Positions 43,315-52,734 of a stretch of 64,000 nt of DNA are shown here, one piece after another; the stretch's first letter is position 1; each line of letters opens with the position of its first letter. The stretch is from positions 62,001-126,000 of the forward strand of contig NZ_JAIWJF010000004.1 of assembly GCF_021654115.1 (NCBI RefSeq), written 5' to 3'. Origin of the DNA: Furfurilactobacillus milii (GTDB lineage: Bacteria; Bacillota; Bacilli; Lactobacillales; Lactobacillaceae). The notes under the pieces are model-generated. The model saw nothing but the letters and a program-made list of their open reading frames with translations. It ran no database searches and was not told the origin of the DNA. The translations under genes and the position numbers were made by a program.

Positions 43315-45951
43315 TTAGTAGGCACCGCGAGTCTTAGTTTCAACACCCTTACCGTCGTAATCCTCTTCCAAGATTTCCTTCAATTCAGAAATCAGAGGTT
43401 CCTTAGGGTTGGCAGTTGTACATTGATCTTCGTAAGCCAATTCTGCTAATTTGTCGACAGTTGCATCGAAATGCTTCTTGTCCACGCCGTTAGCCTTCAA
43501 GCTTAATTCAACACCGACACTGTGTGCCAAGTCGATAAATGCTTGAACCAATGCTTCAACTAATTCTTCAGTCGTGTCACCCTTCAAGCCAAGGTAACGA
43601 GCAGCTTCAGCGTAGTCTTCGTCAGCACGGTAGTATTCGTACTTAGGCCACATAGCCAACTTAGTAGGCATCTGGGCGTTGTAACGAATCGTGTGTGGCA
43701 AAGTGATGGCGATACATAGACCATGGGCTAAGCCAAATTCCCCACCAAGTTTGTGGGCAACAGAGTGGTTAACACCCAAGAATGCGTTAGCAAAAGCCAT
43801 ACCAGCTAAGGTTGAAGCGTTGTGCATTTCTTCCTTGGCGTGGGCGTCACCATTGTATGAAGCAGTCAAGTTGTTGTAAACCAACTTCAAGGCTTGTAAT
43901 GACCATGGCTTCGTGTAGTCTGAGGCCAAGCTTGAAACGTATGATTCAATGGCGTGACAGAAGACATCCAAGCCAGAGTAAGCGATTGTCCGCTTTGGAA
44001 CTGTCATGATGAACTGAGGGTCCACGATGGCAACATCTGGTGTCAAAGCATAGTCAGCCAATGGGTACTTAACGTGAGTCTTGGAGTCAGTGATAACAGC
44101 GAATGGTGTTACTTCTGAACCAGTACCTGAAGTTGTTGGGATAGCAACGAACTTAGCCTTGTTAGGCTTTTCAAACGTGTATGTCCGCTTACGGATATCC
44201 AAGTACTTCTGCTTAGCACCGAAGAAGTCTGCATCTGGGTGCTCGTAGAACATCCACATGTTCTTAGCGGCATCAAGTGGCGAACCACCACCGATGGCGA
44301 TAATCGTGTCAGGCTTGAATTCGTTCATCAAACGAACACCGCGGTCAACCGTGTCTGTTGATGGGTCTGGTTCAACCTGGTCAAAGACTTCGATTTGAAT
44401 GCTGGTAGCGTTTGGACGTTTGCGAAGACGATCGCGGACGATGTCGACGTAACCGTTCTTAACCATTGAAGGTGAAGCAACGACGAAGACTTTTTCGACA
44501 CCTTCCATATCAGTTAAGTAACGAACAGAGTTCTTTTCAAAGTAAACTTTACTTGGAATCTTAATCCATTGCATGTTATTTCTCCGTTTGGCAATCGTTT
44601 TAACGTTGATTAAATCAAATGATGAAACGTTGTGCGAAACGGCGTTCTTACCCCATGAACCAGTTCCTAATGTTAAGGAAGGAATCATGTTGTTGTAGAT
44701 GTTACCAATCCCACCAACGGCGGAAGGTGTGTTAATCAAGACACGGCTAGCCTTCATGCGAATACCGAATTCGTTCATCAAATCTTGATCTTCACTTTGG
44801 AGACCAGCTGTATGACCAAGGCCACCAAAGTCTAGTAATTCTTCACAAGTCTTCAAAGCTGCTTCACGTGTTGCTGCCTTGTAAACGGACAGAACTGGTG
44901 ATAATTTTTCAGCTGACAATGGGTAATCAGGACCAACGCCATCGATTTCAGCTAACAGAACTTTAGTGTCTTCTGGGACTTTGATGCCAGCTAATTTAGC
45001 AATTTCGAATGCTGACTTACCAGCGATAGGTCCTTTGACACCGTGCGTAACTGGGTTAAACATTGCATCGGCCAACTTCTTCTGGTCAGCCTTCTTGATC
45101 ACAACTGAGCCCAAACGTTTGAATTCAGCCATTACGTCATCGTAAATGTCGGCATCGATAACAGCTGAGTTTTCAGAAGCACAAACCATCCCATTATCAA
45201 ACGTCTTAGATAAAGTAATGTCGTTAACGGCACGCTTGATGTTAGCAGACTTTTCAACGTAGACAGGACCGTTACCAGGTCCAACACCTAAGGCAGGCTT
45301 ACCAGTTGAATAAGCGGCCTTAACCATGCCAGGACCACCAGTAGCTAACGTTGAGGCAATACCATCGTTATTGATCAACAGGTTCGTTGCTTCAATAGAA
45401 GGTGTTTCGATCCATTGGATCATGCCTTCAGGAGCACCGGCTGCAATCGCAGCGTCGCGAACAACCTTACCAGCTGCCACACAAGATTTTTGTGCTTGTG
45501 GGTGGAAAGCAAAGATGATTGGGTTCCGTGTCTTAACGGCAATTTCTGCTTTGAAGACAACCGTTGAAGTTGGGTTAGTAACTGGTGTGATACCAGCAAT
45601 AACACCAAGTGGTTCAGCAACTTCAGTGATTTCTTCAACATCATCTTCACGGATGATACCAACAGTCTTGTCATCCTTGATCTTGTGCCAAATGTTTTCT
45701 GAGGCAAAAATGTTTTTAATTGCTTTATCTTCAACAACACCACGGCCTGTTTCTTCAACAGCTAGCTTAGCTAGTTCCATGTGTTGGTCTAAGGCAGCCA
45801 TGGCCATTTCGTGCACGATGTGGTCAATGCGCTTTTGGTCAAAGTCGTCCATTTTGGCTAATGCTTCATGGCCTTTGTCGACTAACTTCTGAATCGTTTC
45901 TGCGATATCAGTTGTGTCTTTTTCAGCCTTCTTATCAGTTTTAACAACCAT
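43315..45951 (-). CDS. adhE: Bifunctional acetaldehyde-CoA/alcohol dehydrogenase
   Basis: The 878-residue protein joins an aldehyde dehydrogenase half (catalytic Cys257 in GMVCASENS) to an iron-dependent alcohol dehydrogenase half (FCHAIESYVS and VAHKLGGEFGLAHG carry the iron-binding His residues). It reduces acetyl-CoA to ethanol with two NADH, restoring redox balance in heterolactic growth. GGAGG precedes the ATG. Upstream lie a Rex box over the transcription start and a CcpA-type cre site, so control by NADH level and carbon source is likely. Confidence 0.97.
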   Translation of the reverse strand: MVVKTDKKAEKDTTDIAETIQKLVDKGHEALAKMDDFDQKRIDHIVHEMAMAALDQHMELAKLAVEETGRGVVEDKAIKNIFASENIWHKIKDDKTVGIIREDDVEEITEVAEPLGVIAGITPVTNPTSTVVFKAEIAVKTRNPIIFAFHPQAQKSCVAAGKVVRDAAIAAGAPEGMIQWIETPSIEATNLLINNDGIASTLATGGPGMVKAAYSTGKPALGVGPGNGPVYVEKSANIKRAVNDITLSKTFDNGMVCASENSAVIDADIYDDVMAEFKRLGSVVIKKADQKKLADAMFNPVTHGVKGPIAGKSAFEIAKLAGIKVPEDTKVLLAEIDGVGPDYPLSAEKLSPVLSVYKAATREAALKTCEELLDFGGLGHTAGLQSEDQDLMNEFGIRMKASRVLINTPSAVGGIGNIYNNMIPSLTLGTGSWGKNAVSHNVSSFDLINVKTIAKRRNNMQWIKIPSKVYFEKNSVRYLTDMEGVEKVFVVASPSMVKNGYVDIVRDRLRKRPNATSIQIEVFDQVEPDPSTDTVDRGVRLMNEFKPDTIIAIGGGSPLDAAKNMWMFYEHPDADFFGAKQKYLDIRKRTYTFEKPNKAKFVAIPTTSGTGSEVTPFAVITDSKTHVKYPLADYALTPDVAIVDPQFIMTVPKRTIAYSGLDVFCHAIESYVSSLASDYTKPWSLQALKLVYNNLTASYNGDAHAKEEMHNASTLAGMAFANAFLGVNHSVAHKLGGEFGLAHGLCIAITLPHTIRYNAQMPTKLAMWPKYEYYRADEDYAEAARYLGLKGDTTEELVEALVQAFIDLAHSVGVELSLKANGVDKKHFDATVDKLAELAYEDQCTTANPKEPLISELKEILEEDYDGKGVETKTRGAY

Positions 45952-45982
45952 TGTTTGATTTCCTCCATCAATTTACAGGTTA

Positions 45983-46000
45983 TTGTTATCTCTTTCACAA
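45983..46000. promoter_or_regulatory. Rex box at adhE
   Basis: On the minus strand TTGTGAAAGAGATAACAA matches the Rex consensus arms TTGTGA/TCACAA with one mismatch and the correct 6-base spacer. It lies just downstream of the -10 box, where binding would block transcription at low NADH. Confidence 0.65.
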
Positions 46001-46005
46001 TTAGT

Positions 46006-46033
46006 ATCATATCACCATGTAAAAACTTTGCAA
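46006..46033 (-). promoter_or_regulatory. adhE promoter
   Basis: On the minus strand TTGCAA (46028-46033) and TATGAT (46006-46011) are 16 bp apart, placing the start within the Rex box. A second possible -10 (TATAAT) lies further upstream near 46064. Confidence 0.6.
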
Positions 46034-46067
46034 GCCTTTTTGCTCACAAATTAACAAAGAAAATTAT

Positions 46068-46081
46068 AGTAAGCGTTTTCA
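46068..46081. promoter_or_regulatory. CcpA cre site upstream of adhE
   Basis: On the minus strand TGAAAACGCTTACT agrees with the cre consensus TGWAANCGNTNWCA at all but the last base. It lies upstream of the main promoter and overlaps an alternative -10. Confidence 0.6.
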
Positions 46082-46234
46082 TCTTTATTATCAAGGGATT
46101 TAGTGCCGTAACATTTTTTCTAACAGCGCTTTTTTAAATTTGAAAAGGTATTGTGAATATTTAAACTAGTTATCAAATATATGTGCAATACTGCGCTAAC
46201 TTACGTAAATGATGACGCAACAACCGTAAGCTAC

Positions 46235-46279
46235 AAATAATCGTCGTAAAAATCTTGATGATCTTCACGGCGATTATTT
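46235..46279 (-). terminator. Possible terminator of the secreted nuclease gene
   Basis: AAATAATCG and CGATTATTT close a hairpin about 60 bp after the nuclease stop. The T-run is weak (TTATTTG). The rest of 45952-46340 holds the adhE control region. Confidence 0.45.
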
Positions 46280-46340
46280 ATGTCATAACGAATAAGCGTG
46301 TTTCTGAAAGGACCAGTAAAACAAGGTCCACATTTAAAAA

Positions 46341-47177
46341 CTAATATTCTGGTGATTCATCCGGTGTCGGAACATCCATTCCTCGATCTACCTTAGAACG
46401 ACCGGTCGCGTAATCAAACTGAAAATCAGGCTGCACATTGAAGATATACACATTAAAATTCAAACTGCCATCCGTTGAAATCGCCTGTAAATGGACACCA
46501 TTAGCCATCTCGTTATCCCCTTGAAAAATGGCCTGTGCCTGATAAATGACCTTCTTATTATCACGCAGTGCATTGCGCACCTTGCTTTCGTAAATCGTTT
46601 GTAGCGTTTGATTGCTAAAAGCCGTTTGGGTGAACAGGTTCTTTGGATTATTCTGATCGCCCGATTCATTGTTTGGACTGTACTCGCCATCCTGGTCAAT
46701 TCCGCCTGATAGTGAATAGGCAATCAAATGACCGCGATTAATAATGGCTTGCCCGTTGACCATCTTTTGGTGCCAGCCTGTGGGTTGGACATATTGTCGA
46801 ACCCTCAGCGAATCATTGGCCACGTTGCGGGACTCTAAATAGGCAGTGTTAGCCGTTGATGTCCGGTTTTCATTATCCAATGCACTGTAAATCACATGAT
46901 TACGCTGCCAATCATTCTTGTTTAGCGTGCTGCGATTATGATTGACCGTGATCACCGCTGGTTTACCCGATGCATAAGTTAGCTTCGCTAAGGCTGCAGC
47001 ATCCGTAGCTTGAGTACTTCCCTGCTCAGATGTTTGTTCATGACTGGATTGAGTCGTCTGTTGTTGACCTTGGCTGACCGGCCCGCTAGCCTGACGACTC
47101 AACGTAAACGCTCCAAAGACAATTGCGACAACTACCGCTGCTACTACAGCGTATATTACATTCTGGCGATTTCGCAT
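46341..47177 (-). CDS. Secreted or anchored DNA/RNA non-specific endonuclease (EndA/NUC type)
   Basis: The 278-residue protein has an N-terminal helix (about 7-27) and a Gln/Ser/Thr-rich linker, then a beta-beta-alpha-metal nuclease domain with NRGHLIAYSLSGG (the DRGH motif with Asn first, as in several lactobacillal relatives) and NPKNLFTQTAFSNQ, whose Asn binds the metal. It would degrade extracellular DNA, for nutrition or competence. GGGGAGAA precedes the ATG. Confidence 0.87.
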   Translation of the reverse strand: MRNRQNVIYAVVAAVVVAIVFGAFTLSRQASGPVSQGQQQTTQSSHEQTSEQGSTQATDAAALAKLTYASGKPAVITVNHNRSTLNKNDWQRNHVIYSALDNENRTSTANTAYLESRNVANDSLRVRQYVQPTGWHQKMVNGQAIINRGHLIAYSLSGGIDQDGEYSPNNESGDQNNPKNLFTQTAFSNQTLQTIYESKVRNALRDNKKVIYQAQAIFQGDNEMANGVHLQAISTDGSLNFNVYIFNVQPDFQFDYATGRSKVDRGMDVPTPDESPEY

Positions 47178-47248
47178 GTTTTCTCCCCGTCTAGTTATCT
47201 TTGTATTTTATTCTACCTAATAAATAGAAATGACGGGACACATTGCGC

Positions 47249-47290
47249 AAAAAAAGTTCATGACCCATATGAATGAACTGGATCATGAAC
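47249..47290 (-). terminator. Terminator of the DUF1836 gene
   Basis: On the minus strand GTTCATGATCC pairs with GGTCATGAAC, followed by seven T residues, just after the stop at 47297. Confidence 0.88.
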
Positions 47291-47296
47291 CCGAAT

Positions 47297-47827
47297 TTAC
47301 TTTTGTTCAACTGGCTTTGGCTTCACGATCTCTTTCGTGAGTGCCAGTAACTTCTCTGATTTCATCTTATCTAACACTGCATTAACTGCGATCTTCATCA
47401 TTTGATCATTCAAGTTGGTCGCCGCGTCCGTGCTCAGCGTGCCCTGCAGCCCGGCCAGCATAAGGTCAATAAACGTATCATATGCCCGCTTTGGGAATAA
47501 GCTTGCAGTAACTTGATCCATCCCCTGGCGAATTGTATCCATTGAATACGTTGGCTTCAGCAAACCTATCAACAAGATATCTGCCACCTGCATCACCTGA
47601 TACTTCTTCTTTACTGGTGCCAAAATAATGTTGTGTTTAACGTAATTATTGATCATTGCCGGCGTCACCGAATCAACATCCAGTGGGCCCAGGGTGTCAT
47701 TAACATAAGCAACAACTTGATCCATATAAAGATCAAACTTTGGTAGCTCATCCCACTTAGGTAGTTTAACCTCCGCGAGGTGTTGTTCCCACTTGTGATA
47801 GTCATTAAAAGAATCAGCCATGCTCAT
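47297..47827 (-). CDS. DUF1836 family protein
   Basis: The 176-residue protein has the DUF1836 start, LPKWDELPKFDLYMDQVV, and NNYVKHNIILAPVKKKY, a pattern related to MerR-like winged helices in Firmicutes. It has been described only as a domain of unknown function, possibly DNA binding. AGGAGGA precedes the ATG. It stands between two terminators and is a single-gene unit. The Lys/Pro tail (EIVKPKPVEQK) is disordered. Confidence 0.83.
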   Translation of the reverse strand: MSMADSFNDYHKWEQHLAEVKLPKWDELPKFDLYMDQVVAYVNDTLGPLDVDSVTPAMINNYVKHNIILAPVKKKYQVMQVADILLIGLLKPTYSMDTIRQGMDQVTASLFPKRAYDTFIDLMLAGLQGTLSTDAATNLNDQMMKIAVNAVLDKMKSEKLLALTKEIVKPKPVEQK

Positions 47828-47871
47828 TGTCCTCCTTAGACACTTTGACTAGTTATGCTCTAAGGATAGAA

Positions 47872-47911
47872 TAACAGCTTCATCTAGTTTTGTAAACTAG
47901 ATGAAGCTGTT
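47872..47911. terminator. Bidirectional terminator
   Basis: AACAGCTTCATCTAGTTT and AAACTAGATGAAGCTGTT are exact 18-base arms with a 4-base loop, just after the DUF975 stop. Confidence 0.85.
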
Positions 47912-47922
47912 ATTTGACTATG

Positions 47923-48627
47923 TTATGGTTCATTAACATCTCGAAAGGCAATGTTGATATTGCTAGTTGCTTCAAGTTCATCATAATAAGCAGCCATCGT
48001 CGCGTCATAATACGGTGTTACCCACAGTGTTGCAATTCCGAGTGAAATCATGCACAGCAGCCACCAACCAATAAAGCTTAGTTGCATCACAAAGTATTCC
48101 CATTTGTGTCCAATCATCAACTGACGGCTGAGTGACAAACTCGTCCAGACCCCCGACCAGATGGACGCTTGCGGATCACTATCGTGCAAATCTTTGTAAA
48201 CATAAACTGACTGTGAAAACATCAAAGCAAAAATAACTCCTGGAATGATTACTAACACAAATCCGATTCCAATTATAAAACTTGAAATTATCCCCATCGC
48301 AAGCAATCCAAAGATAGCCGCTGAACCGATAACCCGAAAGGCATCAGTTCCGGGATTTACCGTCCGTTTGGGATTACGAATCCAGTCTAGGAACGTATAG
48401 GTGACACCAAGATTAATGCCCCACGCCAGCATACTCAAAATAAATGGCCAAAATGACATATGAACATTCATGTTTGTCATATCAGCATAAAAATTGGCCT
48501 GATGTGTCTGATACGAGCCACTAACCCATGACAAAAGCAGTGGAATAATTACCAGCAGAATGGCGCGTCCCCAGTGTCCACGCAACAAATCCTTTGCATC
48601 TTGCTTTAACTCAGCTCTTGTTTTCAT
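47923..48627 (-). CDS. DUF975 membrane protein, paralogue 1
   Basis: The 234-residue protein opens KTRAELKQDAKDLLRGHW, the start of DUF975, and has about five membrane helices, ending WVTPYYDATMAAYYDEL. I chose the ATG at 48627, which begins this motif; the longer frame runs through a hairpin leader. The ribosome site GGGG is 11 bases upstream. A tandem paralogue follows upstream (48748-49425). Function unknown. Confidence 0.85.
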   Translation of the reverse strand: MKTRAELKQDAKDLLRGHWGRAILLVIIPLLLSWVSGSYQTHQANFYADMTNMNVHMSFWPFILSMLAWGINLGVTYTFLDWIRNPKRTVNPGTDAFRVIGSAAIFGLLAMGIISSFIIGIGFVLVIIPGVIFALMFSQSVYVYKDLHDSDPQASIWSGVWTSLSLSRQLMIGHKWEYFVMQLSFIGWWLLCMISLGIATLWVTPYYDATMAAYYDELEATSNINIAFRDVNEP

Positions 48628-48632
48628 TAAAA

Positions 48633-48696
48633 AAGTACCCCTTTCAAATGACGCTGTTGGCATGACGCCAACAAAGTCCATGAAATAAAGGTACTT
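48633..48696 (-). promoter_or_regulatory. Hairpin leader of DUF975 paralogue 1
   Basis: On the minus strand AAGTACC (48690-48696) pairs with GGTACTT (48633-48639), enclosing a second stem GTTGGC-GTCAT-GCCAAC with GAC/GTC outside it. The ribosome site lies in the 3' arm (AAGGGGTACTT), so folding would hide it. The sister gene has no such leader. It may be a cis-regulatory RNA. Confidence 0.5.
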
Positions 48697-48747
48697 GAAA
48701 AGTTGCTTAAACACAAATTGTTTGTCGCTATTATTATTTTTATGAAT

Positions 48748-49425
48748 TTAGGCATGTTGTGCAATCAACGCGCGATTTTCGGCAGCCAAGGCATCATAGT
48801 ATCCGGCCATTGTTAACTGGTAATATGGTGCCAGCCAGATGAATCCAATTCCTAATGTTGCGATGCTTAATAAGAGCCAGCCGAGAAAACTCAGATTTAG
48901 TTTAAAAAATTCCCACTTGTGACCAACCATCATTGATTCGCTTAATGAAACACTATTGATAACGCCTTCCCAAGCGCCCATCTTTGGGTCAGTTTCGTGT
49001 TGATCCTTATAAATATACACTGATTGAGAAAACATAAGTATGAAAATAATACCAGGAATGATAATTAACATACCAATTGAGACAATAAAGCTCATAAAAG
49101 CAAGCTGCACCGTTAAAGCTAATACCGTGTTAACTGATAGACCAAAAATACGTCCAGGCAATGATTGATTAATAATATCGGTATTTCGTACCCAGTCTAA
49201 TAATGTATAAATAATCCCAAAAGCCATAACCAACTCAGTAACATTAAATAGTGTATACCATTCTCTGGCCGCTAAATTAGTATGGAGCCAACTGACATTA
49301 CTGTATTTGTAGGCGGCAGATAATAATGTCAAGATCACTGGCACAATCGTCAGTTTAATTGCACGTTGCCAGTGACCACGCAATGTCTGACGTGCATTTT
49401 TCTTCAATTCAGAATTGGTCAGCAT
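48748..49425 (-). CDS. DUF975 membrane protein, paralogue 2
   Basis: The 225-residue protein shares the layout of the neighbour: NSELKKNARQTLRGHWQRAIKLT at the start (in two blocks), FSQSVYIYKDQHETDPK in the middle and APYYQLTMAGYYDAL at the end. About five membrane helices. CGGAGGA precedes the ATG. The two genes are separated by a 120-bp gap that holds the hairpin leader of paralogue 1, so they may be expressed separately. Confidence 0.86.
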   Translation of the reverse strand: MLTNSELKKNARQTLRGHWQRAIKLTIVPVILTLLSAAYKYSNVSWLHTNLAAREWYTLFNVTELVMAFGIIYTLLDWVRNTDIINQSLPGRIFGLSVNTVLALTVQLAFMSFIVSIGMLIIIPGIIFILMFSQSVYIYKDQHETDPKMGAWEGVINSVSLSESMMVGHKWEFFKLNLSFLGWLLLSIATLGIGFIWLAPYYQLTMAGYYDALAAENRALIAQHA

Positions 49426-49502
49426 GATGATTCCTCCGTTCTGATAATCAACTTAGTAATACATTATTTTTCTATAATATATTCTTAACCAATCCAAAAT
49501 AA

Positions 49503-49539
49503 AAGCAAAACGTCTTGCGTAATAGCAACGTTTTGCTTA
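49503..49539 (-). terminator. recX operon terminator
   Basis: AAGCAAAACGT and ACGTTTTGCTT are exact arms. On the minus strand TTTTATTTT follows. Confidence 0.82.
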
Positions 49540-49575
49540 TATCTTTTTAGCTATACCAATTAGTTATCTTCTCGA

Positions 49576-50544
49576 TTAATCGTTGCCTTCAACCAGCGTA
49601 TCCAACACCCGATTAATATCGTCAAACTGATAGCCCTTACCATATAAAGTTCGTTTAGTCCGATTCAATCGTTCCCGATCATCATAGCGACGATTGCGCC
49701 GCCAAACTTTCTGAGCTTCATGAGTCAATAAGTCCGTTTCTGTATCTTCGTCACGTGTGAGTTCAATTTGATTCATGACTTGATCAATGGTTTCGCGTTG
49801 AAAACCTTTAGTCATCAGTCCTTGAATAACCTTTTGCTTCTGCGTCGAAAACGGCTTTCGAGCGTAATGCTTTGCTAGCTTTTCAGCCACCGCCACGCCG
49901 TTTTCGACCAATTCGTCGTCCTTAAATTCAACCAATGCGTTATCAATTAGGTTCTCACCGATCCCTTTTTGACGCAAATGTTGGCGAATAACGATTGGCC
50001 CCTTGTCTGATGTATTGCGCATTGTGCGGACATAAGCACTTGCGTAAGCTTGATCATCCAGAAGATTAAACTCTCGTAATCGCTCCAATGTGGATTCAAT
50101 GACGTCATCATCAATCTCCAGTGTTTTAAGCTTGTCCGTAACTTCTTTTTCAGAGCGCAGCTGACCGGATAAGTAGTCTAGCGCTCGATTATAAGCTTTA
50201 GCGACATCGTCTGCCGCAATAATTTCCGTTTGTAAGTCTTTATCGATGACCATTCCCTTAAAAATTCGGTATTTGATCATGACTGACTCACTGATTGGAA
50301 AAGCATATTTACCATCTAAATAAACGTTGTAACGACCGGTGCGTTTCTGCGCTTCAATCATCGTTACTTCGTTTTTAGTCTGACTGGTTCGCGAACTATG
50401 CTCAGTCGGCGCTTTCTTGTGTTTAGCCAAGAGATCGGCCGCAATGTCAGCGCCGTTAGTTGAACTCGTATGTGGTTTGGAACGTTTTGATTTTGGCACA
50501 CCCACATCGCCAATTAAAATTGGTTTATTTTCGTGATCGCTCAT
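49576..50544 (-). CDS. recX: Regulatory protein RecX
   Basis: The 322-residue protein has the RecX three-helix repeats: ALDYLSGQLRSEKEVTDKL, LNLLDDQAYASAYVR-type, RQHLRQKGIG and a further repeat block near the end (RTKRTLYGKGYQFDDI). RecX limits RecA filaments. It is longer than E. coli RecX because of extra C-terminal repeats and a polar N-terminal tail of about 60 residues. I chose the ATG at 50544, 4 bases after GGAGG. recA is not in the window. Confidence 0.92.
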   Translation of the reverse strand: MSDHENKPILIGDVGVPKSKRSKPHTSSTNGADIAADLLAKHKKAPTEHSSRTSQTKNEVTMIEAQKRTGRYNVYLDGKYAFPISESVMIKYRIFKGMVIDKDLQTEIIAADDVAKAYNRALDYLSGQLRSEKEVTDKLKTLEIDDDVIESTLERLREFNLLDDQAYASAYVRTMRNTSDKGPIVIRQHLRQKGIGENLIDNALVEFKDDELVENGVAVAEKLAKHYARKPFSTQKQKVIQGLMTKGFQRETIDQVMNQIELTRDEDTETDLLTHEAQKVWRRNRRYDDRERLNRTKRTLYGKGYQFDDINRVLDTLVEGND

Positions 50545-50590
50545 TGTGGCCTCCTTGTTTACCAAATTTGATCAAACTTTTTTCTATTAT

Positions 50591-51727
50591 TCAATCCGCA
50601 TTGTTGGTACTTAACCGTGACACTTCCCGATTCCACCACCACGCAATGCCCAGTAAGAACAAAGCGATGAGAACCATGACGATCTCTTGCCAATCACGAC
50701 AAAACCAAATAACCGCACCGGCAACCATAGCCGAGCATGTCGCGTTGCCAAATAACAAACGCCAATGTTCGTTTGCACGACGAGAACCATAAGTGGATAA
50801 CATCATCGCAGAACCACCTAAGAAAAACCACAGTCCAATCGTCATTAGTAGTGCAAATTGCCAGCCGATTAGCTCATGCTTTAAGTATAACGTCACAATC
50901 GCAGCGACTAAGTCTAAACCGACAAATACAAAGTAATGGATGTTAATGAGTGCGATGCCCGCCGTCCGTTTGTGCCGGTCAATACCTTGTTGGTAAATCG
51001 TAAAGTAGACCCAAAAGAGTGCCACAATAATGAGAAAAAACGGAATCGACAGCCAGTCAAAATGATGAACATCCACAACTTCCGTAACCGCGATAATCGC
51101 TTCACCAAACAGTAGTAGCGTAAACAACGAATACCGTTCCGTCAGATGTTCAAACATCGCTGGAAAGGCGGTCAATCTGTCTTTCATAAAAATTGGCGCA
51201 ATGTTGGCATAAATCATCGACAGAATATAAACAACCTCACGAACACTGTAGGGCGCCCACGGAATGATCGTAATGGCGCCGATGACACTGGTTATAATCA
51301 AAATACGCGCCAGCCCATAAGCCACTTTCAGTTGTCGTGGATCCGTTAAATGACGACTGCGTAATAAGTACTGAACGGCAATGCTAAACAGTAGCAGCGA
51401 GGTTGCCCCGGGAAAGGCAATCTGTGTGGACGCAAAATTCGGTGTCAGTGACTGTGACAACACAATCACGATAAACATGTCAAACAACATGAAGACGCCG
51501 TGTTGAATGTTCTCTTGAAAAAAACGGTTAACCAACACCGTTTGATATGTCCATACCGTCCAAAACATAAACACCATGACAGCAAATTCGACCAAATACA
51601 ATGCAGGAATGGTGTCATGGTGAACTAAATGTAGAACTGTCGTGATGCGACTAATCGCATAGGCAAAAATCAAATCGTAAAACAGCTCGATGTTACTTAC
51701 TTCTGAATGTTGACGCAATTCTCTCAT
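50591..51727 (-). CDS. Low temperature requirement protein A (LtrA) family
   Basis: The 378-residue protein has ten or more hydrophobic segments and the LtrA start, SNIELFYDLIFAYAISRITTVLH. LtrA proteins are polytopic membrane proteins named from a cold-growth mutant of Listeria; the biochemical role is unknown. It begins 9 bp after the stop of the ANT(6)-like gene with no terminator between, so the two form an operon. Confidence 0.9.
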   Translation of the reverse strand: MRELRQHSEVSNIELFYDLIFAYAISRITTVLHLVHHDTIPALYLVEFAVMVFMFWTVWTYQTVLVNRFFQENIQHGVFMLFDMFIVIVLSQSLTPNFASTQIAFPGATSLLLFSIAVQYLLRSRHLTDPRQLKVAYGLARILIITSVIGAITIIPWAPYSVREVVYILSMIYANIAPIFMKDRLTAFPAMFEHLTERYSLFTLLLFGEAIIAVTEVVDVHHFDWLSIPFFLIIVALFWVYFTIYQQGIDRHKRTAGIALINIHYFVFVGLDLVAAIVTLYLKHELIGWQFALLMTIGLWFFLGGSAMMLSTYGSRRANEHWRLLFGNATCSAMVAGAVIWFCRDWQEIVMVLIALFLLGIAWWWNREVSRLSTNNAD

Positions 51728-51736
51728 GAACTACAC

Positions 51737-52609
51737 CTACTTTTGCGGCTGAACAGCAGATGATTCGCCCATAACTTTCTCTTCGTAAGCTATAACGTGA
51801 GCGGGATAATCAGGAAAATCGAAGCCAAGTTGATCTGCAACAATTCGCGCCGTTTCGATAAACAGTTGACTGGCAGTTTGCAACGATTGCCACGTTGCCG
51901 CCGCACTATCCAAACGATACGTTTCAATCAGCTTATCGTAGTCCTCTGTCGGTAATTTATCCTTTAGTCGACTGTCATTCTTACCAACACTGATCTGAAA
52001 GTTAGTGTTAACGCCCACTGACCACTCCAACATTTTTAAGAGTTCTGCACGGACTGGCGTTTCCATATATTGGTTGGCATACAATAGTTCACCACGTTTG
52101 AGTCCCTTCATGACGTACAAGCTGACCCAGAAAAACTCATTTACACAATTTTGATAGTCCTCTTCCGTCGGCTGAGTAATGTGAAAATCCCAGTCAGAAG
52201 TCTCAGGTTGCGCCTGAACCGGATGATCCTTGTCAAAAATCACCGTGTTTAAGTGTTCCGCCGCTAAATAGGCCTCCATATCACCCACACAGGCGATCTT
52301 AAGATCCAGCCGATTTCCATCCGTAAACTGCATTAAATAGGGATACCATGGCTGCATTGTGCCACTAAACAGTGCACCCGTTGGCTTTTGCATCATCAAT
52401 CGCTCTCCAAACACATTTAGCCAGTCATCATTTTGCCGAAACGGTGTCGGGTCTTTTACAAAATAAGTAATATCAAAGTCTGCAAACTGATCCTGGTGGG
52501 CCGCCGGATTGTTACGTGAACCCTCCATGCCAATCGCCCGAATATTATCGTCCTTCTCGGCAACGGACTGAATTAATGTCATCATTTCTTGTGCACTACG
52601 CTGTGTCAT
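51737..52609 (-). CDS. Aminoglycoside 6-adenylyltransferase-like nucleotidyltransferase
   Basis: The 290-residue protein matches ANT(6) (AadE/AadK): GMEGSRNN and FADFDITYFVKD give the G-S plus D-x-D nucleotidyltransferase motif, then NRLDLKIA and the C-terminal EFFWVSLYVMKGLKRGE, found in streptomycin adenylyltransferases. Chromosomal members often confer little resistance, so substrate is uncertain. AGGAGGA precedes the ATG. Confidence 0.87.
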   Translation of the reverse strand: MTQRSAQEMMTLIQSVAEKDDNIRAIGMEGSRNNPAAHQDQFADFDITYFVKDPTPFRQNDDWLNVFGERLMMQKPTGALFSGTMQPWYPYLMQFTDGNRLDLKIACVGDMEAYLAAEHLNTVIFDKDHPVQAQPETSDWDFHITQPTEEDYQNCVNEFFWVSLYVMKGLKRGELLYANQYMETPVRAELLKMLEWSVGVNTNFQISVGKNDSRLKDKLPTEDYDKLIETYRLDSAAATWQSLQTASQLFIETARIVADQLGFDFPDYPAHVIAYEEKVMGESSAVQPQK

Positions 52610-52734
52610 GATGTTCCTCCTAACAACCCCAAACTCACGGTTACTCTTATGAGCAATTATAGCGCAGGTTTTGACGCAGGTCTTTGATTAGCCTTAGTTA
52701 AACATACGCAAAAAAATCCGTTTGAAACGAAAAA

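Noticed and set aside
51737-52609. Acquired streptomycin resistance gene on a mobile element
   Set aside because: The gene lies in an operon with ltrA, with no insertion sequence or composition change, so it looks chromosomal and ancestral.
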